In this document: positions 1-14,578 of the stretch, in pieces
How positions within the stretch are numbered: position 1 is the first letter of the stretch
Layout of the letters: each line of letters begins with the position of its first letter
Source of the DNA: Rotaria macrura
Taxonomy: Eukaryota > Rotifera > Eurotatoria > Philodinida > Philodinidae
Reading direction: 5' to 3'
Length of the DNA: 64,000 nucleotides
Assembly: GCA_900239685.1 (NCBI GenBank)
Contig: OENT01000034.1
Span: 1-64,000, forward strand
Program-made: the position numbers and the translations under genes
Notes under the pieces: model-generated
The model's database searches: none
What the model saw: only the letters and a program-made list of their open reading frames with translations
What the model was told of the DNA's origin: nothing

Positions 1-800
1 TTTAACAAAATGAACTTGCGGTATTGGTAGCCCATATAGACCTGATCTCCATCATATAGTTATTTGTTGAAAATATTTTGGGCCGAAAAGTGGTCTTATC
101 GCCACTGGTCCTTTGTTGATAAAACACAAGATGAGTCAACAACTATTATATTTAAGAGTACGAAGGACACACTACAACTCATAACAGTCAAGAACTTCCA
201 AAATAAACTTGTCGTTTATCACTAGAGTCTACCAAAACAGTTTCTAAAAGTAATACAAATCAATGAACAAAACCAATGAATGCAACTAGTCAACACATAT
301 AAACACTTCAATAAAATATCGTAGGATTGATCGAGCGTGTACGATTTAAAAGTGATTGTAACAGATTTTATGAAGAAACAATTTAAATTGTTTCAAAACT
401 TCGAATTTGATACTTATTCTATAGATGTAACTCGGCAACTTAGGAAAACGATCAAATTGAGTCGATTTTGAATTAAATTTCTCGCTATCTCAGAATCACT
501 ATCTTTTTCGTTACATTCACATCTAACTCAAGGCATGAAGAAATTTCGAAGTAAAAATCTCTTTATTTTTACTTTTCAATTCTTTAATTAAATAAGCTCA
601 AGCTACTACAAGTTTTACATGAAGAGATTCATGCAGAATTCTTTTTTATGAATCAGATGTCACTAATCAAAGGTCATGATTGGCTATCCATAAAATACGC
701 TTGCCTTCCATTTGAGCCTCTCCGATCTGGCGAAGAGTGCAGATTCATTCAATGAAGAAATACTTCTATCTTCACTATTGATTCCCGTTTATTATTCTAG
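1..800. other. 5' flank of UTP20, no gene seen
   Basis: AT-rich sequence upstream of the UTP20 start codon. I see no ORF with recognisable protein similarity, no RNA gene and no clear repeat. It presumably contains the UTP20 promoter, but I cannot point to a TATA box or initiator with confidence. Confidence 0.4.
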
Positions 801-3800
801 ATGACAAAAAAACGAAAAACATCAAAACAAAACGAAAACGATCTTCGACCGTTTCGTTATCAAACTCTTCACGAACGTTTGAATAATATCAATATCAACG
901 TTGTTCATCGTATTCGTTATCATGATACAACAGATCATCAAGATACGCATGATTTCATTCGTACAAGTTATTTTTATCAATCCCTTGAACATTGGTCAAC
1001 ATTGAATTTTAGTGAAGCCTATTCAAAAATCTATAAAATACTATTACCGTTGGCGAGTTCACTTGAACAAGTTGTCTATAATCGTGAGCAAATTATAGTC
1101 ACCATAAGAGAATCATTAAATGAACATAATCTATTGATAACCGAAACATTATTAGATTTAATTGTTCAACTAGCACGAGATTTACAAACTGATTTTTATG
1201 CCTACTATAAACAATATCTATTTACGGATATAATTAATTTATTAATTGATACTAAAAAACAAAAACAAAAGCAACAAAATGAAATCAATACACAATTACT
1301 TGAACAAGTTTTTCAATGTTTAACATATCTATTCAAATATCTATGGCGTATTATGTTAAAAGATTTAGCTAGTCTATATGAATTATATTCAAAGTATTTA
1401 TTTTCATCAACAATAATAAATACATTAACAACTAATTATGAATATATACGATCATTTGCAGCTGAATCATTTGCATATTTATTACGTAAAATAGAGAACT
1501 ATCAATCTTTTATTGATTATTTATTCGATCATAATAAACAACGTGATGAAAATGAATTCGATTGCCTTGCATTAGTATTCAGTGAAACATGTAAAAATGT
1601 GCAATCCACATTTCATACATGTACAAAATCATTATTATTGAGTTTATTAAAGAAAATTTTGGATGAACCCTTACAAATTCATTCATGTATTAAAACAATT
1701 TATCTATTATTAATCGAACATACAAATAAACAATATGTTGACATACTTTGGAATTGTTTAATGAATATATATCGTACAATAGATCATTCGAATAAACATG
1801 CCTATCTGATATATGAAATATTTTATGAATTATTTCAAATATTAATCGATCATAAAATGATTATTGATATTAATTTATGTTATGAATTTTTAACAATGAT
1901 AAACAAAGATTATGATAATGAAAACTTTTTGAAAATTCATTATCAAACTATGTTAAAATTAATGAAACAAACTTCTATTAATAAACAAATGATTGAAATT
2001 TATTTTCGTTTTGTTGAACAAACACCATCATTAGTACTTTATGAAGAAACACGAAAAATCTTTCAGTGTGATTTAAATGATAAGTTAACTAATGAATTTC
2101 ATTCATATTTATGGAAGTATTTGTTAGACAAAAACAATAATCCAGTAGATATGATCGATGTTTTTGTTGATTATATTATTATTGAAAGAAAAAATTCCAA
2201 CTTGATTTTATTGCTCAATGATAATGATCAAACGATTTTAGAGAAAATCAATATGTTGAAGACAAAAAAGAAATTTCTTAGTAAAGAAAAAATAACAGAC
2301 AAAAATGTAGAATTAATTCAAAAATTCATTCAAGAAACTCTCTCGAATATTGATAATACCCAAATTTTGGTAAGAAATCCTTAGTTCTACGTAGCGAATT
2401 TTGCGTTGTTAAGATTTTCTGATTATACACAGGAACTTTTTTCTTTATATAATCTTTAACTTTTGATGCTAGTTTTGATCCTCTTATGAAAAATCAGAGT
2501 GTTTTGAGTTTTTCGACTTTCTTGTACACTTTGATTTCAATCGGACAATTGTCAAGAAGAACAAATAATCTTTCGACTGAACTACTTTGTTGATAGTATA
2601 TTCAATAGAGAGTCTTTCCAAGTCTCGAGACGATTCGATTTTTTGAGCATCGGTTTATCAAAGTTTTACCGAAAAATTTATCAAGAAAAAGAAGTTGCAG
2701 TTGAAAATTAACTTCATGCGATCACTATCAATTAATTGTACAAATCTCTCACTACGACATATGAAAGAATTCCGTATTGTCGATTTCTCAAGAAACGAAC
2801 TGCTGTGTGAATCATTAACTATGTTCGTGTAGATTATATTTTCATAACAGAATTTTGTTTAAAAAATTCAGTAAAAATTTTGATGTGGCACAGGTTAACA
2901 TATGTATCCATTCTAGTCTTGTTATTTACTCAATCAATAAAGCTTCTTTAAATCGAATAGAATTGTTATTCATATGTTTGTTCTTCGGTTCATATCAACA
3001 CTAAATATTCTTTTGCTACGTATATACTGGTAATCAGAAGTAATGTAAAGAATCGATTTTTCTCTTTTCTTCATTTAGTTAACTGGACCACTTTGGCGTG
3101 CATTAATTCTTCTTAATTCATTATCTGTTAAAGATTCCAATACGATATCATTGACACAAATGCACATAGAAAAACTTTCTTCACTATTGATCAGTAATTC
3201 ATTATCATCGTCAATTGTATCATTAACACTTCTAGAATTAGTCGTACTCGATCAAAAATTTTCAATAACATTTTGGTATGAAATTCTTACAAAGAACTAT
3301 CAATCGGAAATCTATCTACTTTGTGCACGTATAGCATTCCTACTAAATAATCCAACTGAAGATTATCTCGATAAGTTTATCGATATATTAAAGTTAAACT
3401 TATCATCATTCAATTCATCTATACGTCTACTAACACTCTACATTCTTGCATCGTTTCTATCGGATAAAACAGATGGCAATAAAAATAACGTTATACTAAA
3501 TTGTCTTCAATGTGAACAATGTCCATTGAATGTTTATGAATATCGTTCGAAAATTATCTATTTACAAAAATTATCTGTTGATTTTCTTCTGTTAAATAAT
3601 AATGCATTATCATTTCATTTATCTATGTATTATTTACTCGGTTTATTATGTTCAAATTTTACACCACTATGGTCCATAGCCATTGAACTAGTAGGTTCGT
3701 ATGGTACAAAAGGTGTTGAACATATAGGTCATGCTAATTTTTGGTCAATATTAAATGAAAAATTTGAATTAATAAAACAGCGTCATGAAATTCCATACGT

Positions 3801-6800
3801 TGAAGCATGTAGTGATAAATTAATTCTTGAGTACATGGAAAATTTGAAGAAAAAAGATTATGAAATCAATGAACAATCTATTGATTATATACAATATCGT
3901 ATAAATTTATTTCAAATATTGAATTATCTTCCAAATGAATGTGAACAAAAAACTAAAATACTTTTTCCAATAATATTTGATTTTTTTTCAAATGAATACT
4001 ATGATCATCTACTATCGATAGGTTTATTTAATCAATATAAAACATCGTATGCAATAAAAATAGTAGCACATAAACGTCTACCAAGAAAATTATCAATTAA
4101 AACGTTGGAGACAATTTTAAATTTATTAAAACAATTTCATCATCCTCAACAATGGTTTGAGCCAATGCGTCTCTATAATTTCTATGTACGTCTATTACTT
4201 TCATCGGATACAAGTATTCAAAAATTAGCCTATCAATGTTTATTAACATGTATTCATATACCAACATCGATAATTGAAAAAAATTTTCTAACCTATTCAG
4301 ATTCGGTACTTCCATTATTCGATCCAAGTTCATGTCGTAAAACATTACATGAATTAATACACAATGTTCTCATGCAAGATACTCTATCGGATACAATTAA
4401 AAATCAATATGCATTCATATTGATACGTATTCTTTACAGTAAACTCAATGATAAACGTTCATTAGGTTCGACAACACGTGGTAGAAAAGATTATTTAGAA
4501 TTGAATCGTAAATATTTATTTCAATTTTTAATAACATTTGCATCGAATAATTTATATGAAACATATTTACAATTTTTTATTCAATTATTATTAGAACCTT
4601 TTCATGATGAATTATTTAATACAAATAATCACATGTGGTTAGATTTATTTCATGAGAAATTAAAATCGAATAATCATGAATTTGACTTAAGTTCATATGA
4701 AATATTTATCAAATATATTCAACATTCATTATTATTATTGAAAACATTTACATACAAATTAGGTGTTTATGTACAAAAACAAATCGATTATATCATTAAA
4801 TTTTATATATTAACAATAAAATTTGTCGATTATTTAAATAATCAAAAACGTTCTCATGAAGATAATTTTGAAATAAAAAAGATTTGTACTTCGTTGAAAC
4901 GTATTCGATCAATGTCATATAAAGGTTTACAAACTATATTTCAATTATTTGATAGTGATGAAATATTTCAAAAACCATTAATTGATGATTTATGGTTATG
5001 TTGTATAAGAGAAAATTATCTTGATGATCTATTAATTAGAAATAAACAACGTGAAGATATTGTTCATCTATTGAAACTAGCAACTATATGGAGTAGCACA
5101 CCATATTTAAGATATACGATTCTCAATGATAGAAATGATGCTAAAGACTTGATGATTTGTTTTAATCGATTTTTAAATGAAAATATTACTAATGAAAATA
5201 GACAATTGATCATTGAATTTATTTGGAATATTATGCAAATTGATCGTATGTAGTTTTCTTTTCTTTAATTTTTACATCCTTAGAAAGATTCATTACATTC
5301 CATATCCATATGAACTTATAACTCTTTTCAGTTATTTAATCGAGTCTAAAAAGAGACGATGTTATCGTATTCACACTTTATGTGTTATTAAATGTAATTT
5401 TCCATACGTTAGCAGACGTTATCGTACAGGTTTTTCTTTTCATCTTGATATATATTGAGAGTTTCGTAAACATGAAATGACCTTTAATTGCGTGCCGATT
5501 AAGTGTTGTGCCCATTCTCAGTTGTACTCGAACTAGTCATACTTCATTGTAGAACGTTTTTCCGATATTGTCACTCGTAGGAAACTCAGTAACTTCATTC
5601 AATTACTACCTAAAGATATATGAAATTTACTAAATTGCATATGAATTCTATCGATTCTGTGTAGTGTCCTAAAACTATCATAAATCATGAATGAAAATTT
5701 ACATCAAATTTTCATAGTTCCCAAAAACAGTTGATCATGGAATTTTTTAAAGTCTACGTTCGGTGACAATGCTATCACAGAACATCTTAAAATCCTCCTC
5801 AACAGCATTTCCATCACATCAACTTGACAATAATGATAGATATTCAAATAAGGCAGTTGATTTTCTTTCCTTTGCTAGGACGGCTAAGGTATTATTCATG
5901 ACAGAGCTGAACATAAATCATCGAACTTTTTAAAATCTGATATCAACACACAGTAAATGAGATGGTACGACTAAACAGTTATTACGCTGGGCTTTGTATC
6001 AGATCTCTTGACATTGAACCACGTCTAAATAATATGACGTTCGATGATAACTGAAAAAATTCATTTTTTATAATAATTTCTATACCTATCAAGTGAACAT
6101 TTGTTAATAGTTATTATCATTTGAATTGAATGCGTAATGAAAAAGAGATGTGCAATTTAAAAATAACCTAAAAATGATCCATTGATTAGAAGTAGAGATT
6201 TTTTAAAATTTCGTTGAATACTAATTCCTGTGTGTTTTGAAAACAATATTTGAGATTGATGTCGAATTTCATATTTGTTAAAATGAAATCTCATCGTAGA
6301 TAGAGAAGCCGATATTTTGTCAGAAGTTCTGTGATACTCCCGAGTTAAAACAGATGGTATCAACAATAGAGAATCAATTAAAGTTTTCAAATACTTCTAA
6401 GCGAGAATCGGATGTATTTATTGACGTAAAGAAAAAAAACGACTCTATTTCAATCGTATCTTTTCTTTTCAGCCGACGATCCATTAATTATTCCACATAA
6501 TGATAATCTACTCTCATATTTAACTCGTGTATCAAACTCAATGATCGAATCCAATAGTGCAATGTCATTAACATCGAAAGAATTTGATATTCTTTTAATT
6601 CTCAGTGGCAAACAATTAAAAACTGATAAGATCGAACAATTATGTTCAATATTTTTTCGCTTACTTCGTCAAAATGTACTATCAAAAAAGAAGAAAAAGT
6701 TTGCATATAAAAGTTCTGAACAAAATTTAAACATTTCAATATTGAAAGTTTTACAAAATTTAATAATTCATGTTGAAAATCCACTTGAAAAATATCTACA

Positions 6801-9800
6801 TTTATTATCTATATTATGCTGTAAAATAACTCAACGTGATCAAAGAATTGAATTCATTAAACTATTTGAAATACTTATTGATCAATCAAAAACTAACCAA
6901 CCAAAGTAAGATTAAGTTCTTCGAAGAAATAATCTGATCAATATTGATAGAAGATGTGTGATTTTCATGTAGAATGAAAACAACATGGATCTATTTCGGT
7001 TTGTGGATGTTTGAGAGTAATGAAACTAGTTTCTAAACATGGTTGACGGTAAACGAGAAGACAGAAGTTTCGTACATTGATTTGAAACTTGAATCTTTTC
7101 GTTATCTCGATCCTACTATACAGTTCAGATACCCGCATGTCTCATACGCATGATTCATATTTAGATATATATCGAACGATTTCAGTGTTCCGCTGTCGGA
7201 ATAAGTGTAATCAAATATTCTGAAACTGTTACAGTAGTTTGCTTTCATCCACACTGGTGCCTGTAGAAACTAATTTAAAATAAGACAAGCATGGTGAATT
7301 TTAGCAATAATAAGATAGTCGAATGTTTTCTCCTTAGAATATTTATAATTCTTTTTAAGTTACACGACACGATGTATTAAGCTTGATCTGAAGACAAAGA
7401 ATTCAACACTTCATATTTTAGGAGATTAAATACTTCTATACAATATGGCAAACTGTCATGCATTTGAGTTACCTTATCAACATTACTTGACCCAAGATTA
7501 GTCTATAATCTTATATCGAATGTATACTTCGAGACTCGATGTCCTCTCACGATAATTCATTAACTTACGAATTCGTATCTGGACGAGCAATACTAATTTG
7601 TGAACCTTGAATCTCAATATTAAAGAATACTAATAACATTGCTAGTGAACAATAGCTGCTTATGAAAAATATACCTAGCGATGCGTCAATGGATTCACTT
7701 CCTTGTATTTTTAGGAATCTAAAAAATACATGTAAAGATTCTCATAGAAATTTTGTTGATATTTAATTTTCTTTCTAGTACAATCTGGTATTTGAAGCAA
7801 TTGGTTGAAATCAATTCTTGGAATCCGAATCAAGTGGATGAAGCAGATTATGAACGTCGTTTGAATGGGTACAAACAAATAACAGACAAAATATCAACAT
7901 TGCAAGATATTGATAAAGACAAAGATAAATATGAATATTTATGTTTATTCTATCATTGTCTATATGAATTGCATTATTCAATAAATGATTTATCATTGCG
8001 TGAATATGCATCACAATGTATTCATCTATTTCTTAAACACATTCCATCTTATCAATCATATCTATTGACTGAAATTCGTACATTATTAAAACAACCAACA
8101 ACATCAATTCATATACGACATGAATTTATTCGTCTCCTATCGTTAATTATTGATATTAATATAGATAATGAAGATTTAAATGATTTAAAACGTTTACGTA
8201 ATTACAATGATGTCGAAATCGACTTTTTCAATAATATAACACACGTACAAAATCATCGACGTTTACGAGCATTGAAACGTTTTAAATTAATACATGATGA
8301 ACAAGCATTTCGTTTAACGACAATAACTAATTATCTCTTACCTATAGTTTGTTCATTTATTAATGATGCTATCAATGATGATGGACAAGATATTAACGAT
8401 GATATTGTTTTTACATGCTTAACAACATTATCTCAACATTTACCTTGGGTAAAATATAATCAATTGTTTATTTCATATTTTCGTCAATTAACATCCACAA
8501 AGCGAACATTAAATTTAGTACAAAAGCGATGCTTGACAAAAACAGTTTCGGCAATTATCGATGCATTTCATTTTCAATTAGATAACAACGAAAGTAATTG
8601 AATGAAGTTTGATTCCTTTATCAATTTGTACGACGGATCAAATTTTACAGTTGAGGTGGAAAATTAATGACAGTTGGTCTCACCATGAATATAAATTTGT
8701 AGAAGAATCGTATTTATATAGAACAAAATTTTGAAAAGTTTACGAAGACAAAACTTCAAATAACCCAGAGATGGATGGTTTCATTGAGAATATATTTTTT
8801 TAAATTATTTTTAGTAGAAAAGTTTCGAATGCTTTCTCTGATCGAAGACTTCTTTCATCAAAGTCTTACTGAATAAGTTTCTAGTGTAAAATCAATTTAT
8901 AGACTAAGTTTAGGTGCACTAGACTTACTAGTGGTTCTTATTCTTATGACAAAAGTAAGTTGAAGAAATACTAGTCAATCTAGAAACTCTAGCATCAATA
9001 AAGCTTTTAGTTTGTAAAATTGATTTTTCCTGAAAATTCTTTATTGCAAGTGTCAAGAACAGTCTTGGTGTTTCGTGACCAAAGATTTAGATTCGCATAT
9101 CAATCTACATACCTCACTTAATCATGAGTTACCTCAATATAACCAAGTACTAGAGATGTTCGCAACATATCATTAACGGCTGTCTTTCAATGAACCACCT
9201 GTTGTGATGGATAATAGTACAAGTTCCTGAAAATCAGTTACTACCATGAGAAACTCTTCAGATAAAAATTTGAACCCAATCCCTTAAAAAAATGGGATTT
9301 CGAAATAGTTATAGTTCGTCCATAGAAGAGTCCTCGTTATTTTTTCGATGCGTAAGATACATATTTAGGAGTTTGCCTGCCCTAATGGCAATGCTTGCGT
9401 ACAGTTTTCTGTCGAATGACTGAACGTAGAAGTAGTTATTTGTGTTTTGTCTAATTCAAAATGATGAAATGCTCAGTCAAAATACAGACCAAATATGTAT
9501 ACGAACCTTAATCATTGATTTGATTATCTTTTTCAAAAGTAATGAATCGAACATATTGATATCTAAAGGTTTTTTGCATACAATCGATAATCTAAAATAC
9601 AAATAATCAAAAAGATCTTGTCCGTCGAAAAGTTATCGAGCATTCATGTTTTTATTGAAAATTGAACTTGTCGGATTGTTTCATTCTAGGTGAACGAATT
9701 AGCAAATCGATACAACATCGTTTATTACCAATGATTCTCGAATTATTAAGTCAAAATTCGTTTTCGATTGATAGTTTAACAACAAATGGAATTTCAACCA

Positions 9801-12800
9801 AAAATGCAACTATTGATGATCAACGTCAACAAGCTGTTCTTCTAACTATAACATGTTCATTGATAGCAACAAAACTAATCGTCGTATTTTCGAATGATTT
9901 TATTGAACAACATATTTCTACAATTCTTCTTCATCTCATAACATTACTTCGTTCACGGCTTTATTCAATACGCGATCAAGCACGTGATTGTCTTTGTAAG
10001 TGTATAACTGTGCTTGGCCAACGTTATTTTAAATTCATGATCGAAGAATTAATTGGCGGTTTACAACGTGGCTATCAACATTTTGTTCTACTACATACAA
10101 TACATACAATACTTATACATGTATCGTCATTAACAAATGAATTTAAAATTGATTCTGCAGTTAAAGTCATTGCCAATTTATATATTGATGATCTATTGAA
10201 TATGGAAAAAACAGAATCGTCGAAAGCTAATGAACATGAAAATTCATCATATAAACCATCGAATATTCCTGAAGCAAAAACCAATAAGACAGTTAATGTT
10301 ATGGAGTTGTTGGGTCGTTTAATTCGATCAGATAATGAACTCTTAATATGTATCGAACCATTACGTCAACAATTATCCTTGAGTAGTGATTCACGACAAA
10401 TATCTAAATGTGAAAAATGTTTGCAACGTTTTCAATCTGGTTTGATTAATAATAACCATTTATCTATGGAAACATTATTTACTTTTATTTATCATTTATT
10501 AACAAAAACAGAAGAAAATCAAAATAATTCAAATGAACAAACAAATAAAGAAAATAATAAATTAGTAAATCCTATTCTTGAACAACGTCATCAATATCAT
10601 TTAATACCAGCAGAACCTAAACGTGGTCACGCACGTGTTGCACAAGCTATTAAACATGAAAAGAAAACCAATCTCCATTGTTTAATTTCATGGACACTTA
10701 ATTTACTTCATAAACTTATTAAAAAGTATAAAGATAATGATGAAAAATTTTTATCTATGATCGATCCATTTATAAGTCATATTGAAATATGTTTAAAGTC
10801 ACAATATACCGATGTTATTGTTGCTTCACTTAGAAATTTATCATCACTATTAGAATATTCATTACCATCGTTAAATCAACAACGAATTACGAATATGTAT
10901 AAGAAAGTATGTTTATCGTTGATGTCTGAAAATCTTGCACATCGAATTTTTTCATCTTGAACATGTTGAAATAATATATTGTTCATGAAGGCAAAAAATA
11001 TGATTCGATCAAATTTTATGTGAACTAGATGACTCTATGGATATGATCGGGTCTATGATGATAGAGTGATGTTTCACAATAAAATATAATCATTTGAAAA
11101 ATGTTTAAGATACTCACAAAAGAAAATCGATGTACTTTGAAGTCATATCCAACTAAGTAATACTTTGATACTGAAATCATCAATTGTAGACTAATTTGAT
11201 ATTTGAAGATGTGAAATTGTGTTCATAGAACTAGTGAAGTACTCCGGAAAAGAAGAACTTGCTCTTCGAGTGTCGATTGAATATTCATTCGAAGAAATTG
11301 AACACAAAACTGAACTAATCATCAATTGGATGTTACGCATAGTACCTGCGTCGAATCGCATTTTGAGAATTCAATCAAAATATTCTAATGTAAAAAAGTT
11401 ATTGAACGTTAAAGAAGGCTTAGTTGTTTTTTTCTTGATATGTTTATATTCATTGATCATCATCATCATCATCAACTTATTTTTCATGATAGAACATTTT
11501 GAGGTGTGCAATCCCTTTCATGTTAATGCAATTGACATCGCACGAGAACAGTGAATTGGAAGTCTCTGATTTCTCAAATCTGTGTCTTTCTGATAACTCT
11601 GAAGTTTTCTTCGTATTCTTGATCGATATTCATTACTTCATGTTGTGAATTTGCTCTAGTCTTATAGTAACATGACACACATGTATTCCTCTTTGTCTTA
11701 TGTAAATCACATAGTACTCAGCGAGAACCATATAATCGTAAGAATCGAATTGTCAAAAAAAAGCAACTCATTTATATCAATATTCATATTTCGAATCAAG
11801 AAATTGTGTTTTTTAGGTATTCGATTTGTTGAAAATGTATTCGTCTGTTGCTGGTTCAAATGATCTGAACGATTTATTAACCCTATGTTATAAAATTCTC
11901 GGTACATTTGTCCAACGTTCTGTCAATGATAATGTTTCTTTGACATCTGATGAATATCAATGCTTATTTACCTATATTGAATCCGATTTACTCAATATTC
12001 ATCGACAATCAAGTGCATTTCTTCTACTTCGTTCTATCATGCGTCATTCCGTAACAATAATATCAAATGATAAAGATCTTCGTACACAACTCGATAATCT
12101 TCTACGTTCACGTTTAATATTTATGATAGTTCAATCACCGTACGACCATGTACGCTCGATATGTCGTGATTTATTTCATATATATTTATTTTCCTATGAA
12201 CACACAAAAGCAAAATTGAAATCATACTTTGACTTTATCCTTCTTCAACTTGACTATGAAGATTATAATGGTCGTTTATCAGTATTAACTTTCTTGAATA
12301 ATTTATTTAATGATCTAACGAAACAACGTTTAAACGATTATGCAGCTTATTTTTTTCTTCCATTATCATGTCACTATTATAATGAAACGAATAATGAATG
12401 TAAAAAATATTTTCAATCAAATATACATATATTATTAAGAAAAATTGATGAACAACATCGAAATGATATATTGAAAAATATTGTTTTTATTTGGATTAAT
12501 GATAAAATTGAACATCGTTGTTTAGCCTTACAATTATTTCTTGTATTTATTGAAATTGAACATGAACAATTCGATCAATATTTATCCGATATATTTGATT
12601 TCATTGAACGAGAATTAAACAATGTTCAACATGACGATGATAGTGAACAACAGAAATTCAATGATCAATATATTTATCATTTAATTAATGTTTTAATATA
12701 TGCCATCAAATATTGTCCAAATTCATTGGGAATTTTACAATTAAGATCAACATGGTTAAAATTATTGAAATTAATTGATGAAAAATGTTTACTACATCCA

Positions 12801-14356
12801 CATATATGGGTTCGATTTTTATCATCACAATTCTATGGTCTTCTATATGAAAGAAATACTCCTGAAGACATTGTTCAACATATGAAGAAATATTTACCGA
12901 AAGATGACCATAGGTAAGAACTATAGAGAATTCAAGTATTCATAGAGATGTTATAGGAATCAACCTGAGACTAGTAGATTTCTATTGATGTGAACCACTT
13001 GAACTTGTGTCGTCATATATCTAATTTGTTATGGATATCGAACAACATCATAACGAGTATTCTGATAGAAGAACAGTTAGAATAATCTCATCATTTATTG
13101 TACTACAGCTTTACTAAGTTTTCTATACTAGTTATCATCAAACTTTTTTCACTCTTTATTAACATAGGGCTCAAAATCTACTCTTTGAAAATCAGAAACT
13201 CATCATAGAATATCAAAACTATTTTATTAAATTTCAATCGAACGTATTGCCATGGAGTTTATGGGACGCCTGAACAAGATATTAATATCTGTCAAGTTTT
13301 TCTATCTGCACTAGTAGATTTTTATGGATATCTATACATTTTTCAAAACTTGAGCAAGAACCAATGATATCTTACCGAAATATTCGTATTTTGAACGAAG
13401 TGAAACATTTGATCAAAACAAGGTTTCTTTTATCTTCATCACTATTAATGGAGTATTAATTTCTTTAAGCCTACGATAGTAGAAACGTTGAACATAAATA
13501 TATAGTGTGAATAATCTAAAGAATTGTCTTGCGTTCTTGCTAAATCTATAATGCATCTTTTTTTTCTAAATGTCCATTCAGTTCAAATTCGATTACAACA
13601 GTAGAAAATGGTTCGAGTCGTAAGCGTATGAAAAAATCAACTCAATTAAATCTTGATCATGAACCATTGTTTCTTCATTATGTAACAACATTTGATGTGG
13701 CAATGTCACCATTAATTAAAATTCAACGTTTATGTTTATGTTCATGTTCACAATTAAAACCATCAGATTTAACAGATGAATTTTGTTTACAAACAATCAA
13801 AAATCTTATCTATTTATCGAAGATTCTTATTTTATTCGATTCAAATCATTTCGATCTAGTTGTTAAACGTTGTTGTCGTTTAACAACATATGAATCAACG
13901 AAATATCCAAATGAGTTTGTACGTCGTTCATCGATTCTTAAATGGATGGCTGCACTGATACTTGATCTTTCATCTCATTTAACAACATACTTAAAATCAT
14001 TTTTAACTGTTATTGAACGTGAAATTGAACGTGATGAAACAACAATAAATTTACCATTGAAAACACTTGCCCAAGATGTATTCGATGTATGCAAACGTCA
14101 TTGTGATATTCATTTGATAACAAGTTTGTATGCAGATATAGCCAAACAGCGACGAACGAAACGTTTAGAACGTAAACAAAAATTAGCTGTCTTAGCCATT
14201 AATCAACCAGAAATCATTTATCGTAAGAAACGTCTTAAACAAACTAAACGTTTAGGTTTAGGGAAAAAGAAACGAATGAAAGCTATTGAAAATGCAAAGA
14301 AAAATCGACGAAAAAAACCAAACAATAAAACAAGTGAAGATATTGATGACTTTTAG
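801..14356 (+). CDS. UTP20: UTP20, small-subunit processome component (seven exons)
   Basis: UTP20 (DRIM) is a very large HEAT-repeat protein of the nucleolar SSU processome, needed for 18S rRNA maturation. Exons: 801-2369, 3079-5245, 6473-6905, 7779-8593, 9690-10906, 11817-12913 and 13582-14356. The summed length is 8073 nt, giving 2690 residues, close to the roughly 2785 of human UTP20. All donors are GT and all acceptors AG, and codon phase closes at every junction. The N-terminus carries the family signature: FRYQTLHERL, then HRI, and later LLDLIVQLARDLQTDFY and YLFKYLWRIMLKDL. The middle has the conserved GRESTLE-like block (here GRLSVLTFLNNLFND). The C-terminus ends in a Lys/Arg-rich nucleolar tail (GLGKKKRMKAIENAKKNRRKK). 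The six introns are long (668-1227 bp), unlike most others in the window. An AATAAA lies 81 bp after the stop. The terminal exon is duplicated near 26.6 kb. Confidence 0.96.
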
Positions 14357-14436
14357 TTATGAATTTGTTTTCTTTGTTATTGTGTTTTTGTTTATGCAAA
14401 CGCTCGTTGTTATTCCTTTTTTGTTAAAGGAAATTA

Positions 14437-14442
14437 AATAAA
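14437..14442 (+). promoter_or_regulatory. Probable UTP20 polyadenylation signal
   Basis: AATAAA hexamer 81 bp downstream of the UTP20 stop codon, in the 222-bp gap between the convergent UTP20 and PARP-like genes. A TTTATT a few bases further on could serve the minus-strand PARP gene in the same gap. Assignment rests on position and motif only. Confidence 0.5.
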
Positions 14443-14578
14443 ACAAAATTTATTACTCACAAGCATGTAAGAAAATATTGATTCTCTTGATTAGATAATA
14501 AAAAAATATCATCCATCGAAATAAAAAGAAGTGTATTTTAATTTCACCGAAAAACTCTTATTTCGGATGAAAACGAAA

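Noticed and set aside
4097-4345. Minus-strand frame of 82 codons inside UTP20 exon 2
   Set aside because: It is a shadow of the UTP20 coding strand, with no independent similarity.
11219-11554. Plus-strand frame of 111 codons in a UTP20 intron
   Set aside because: It lies wholly between the GTATGT donor at 10907 and the acceptor at 11816; its composition is not protein-like beyond a low-complexity Ile tract, and UTP20 phases close without it.
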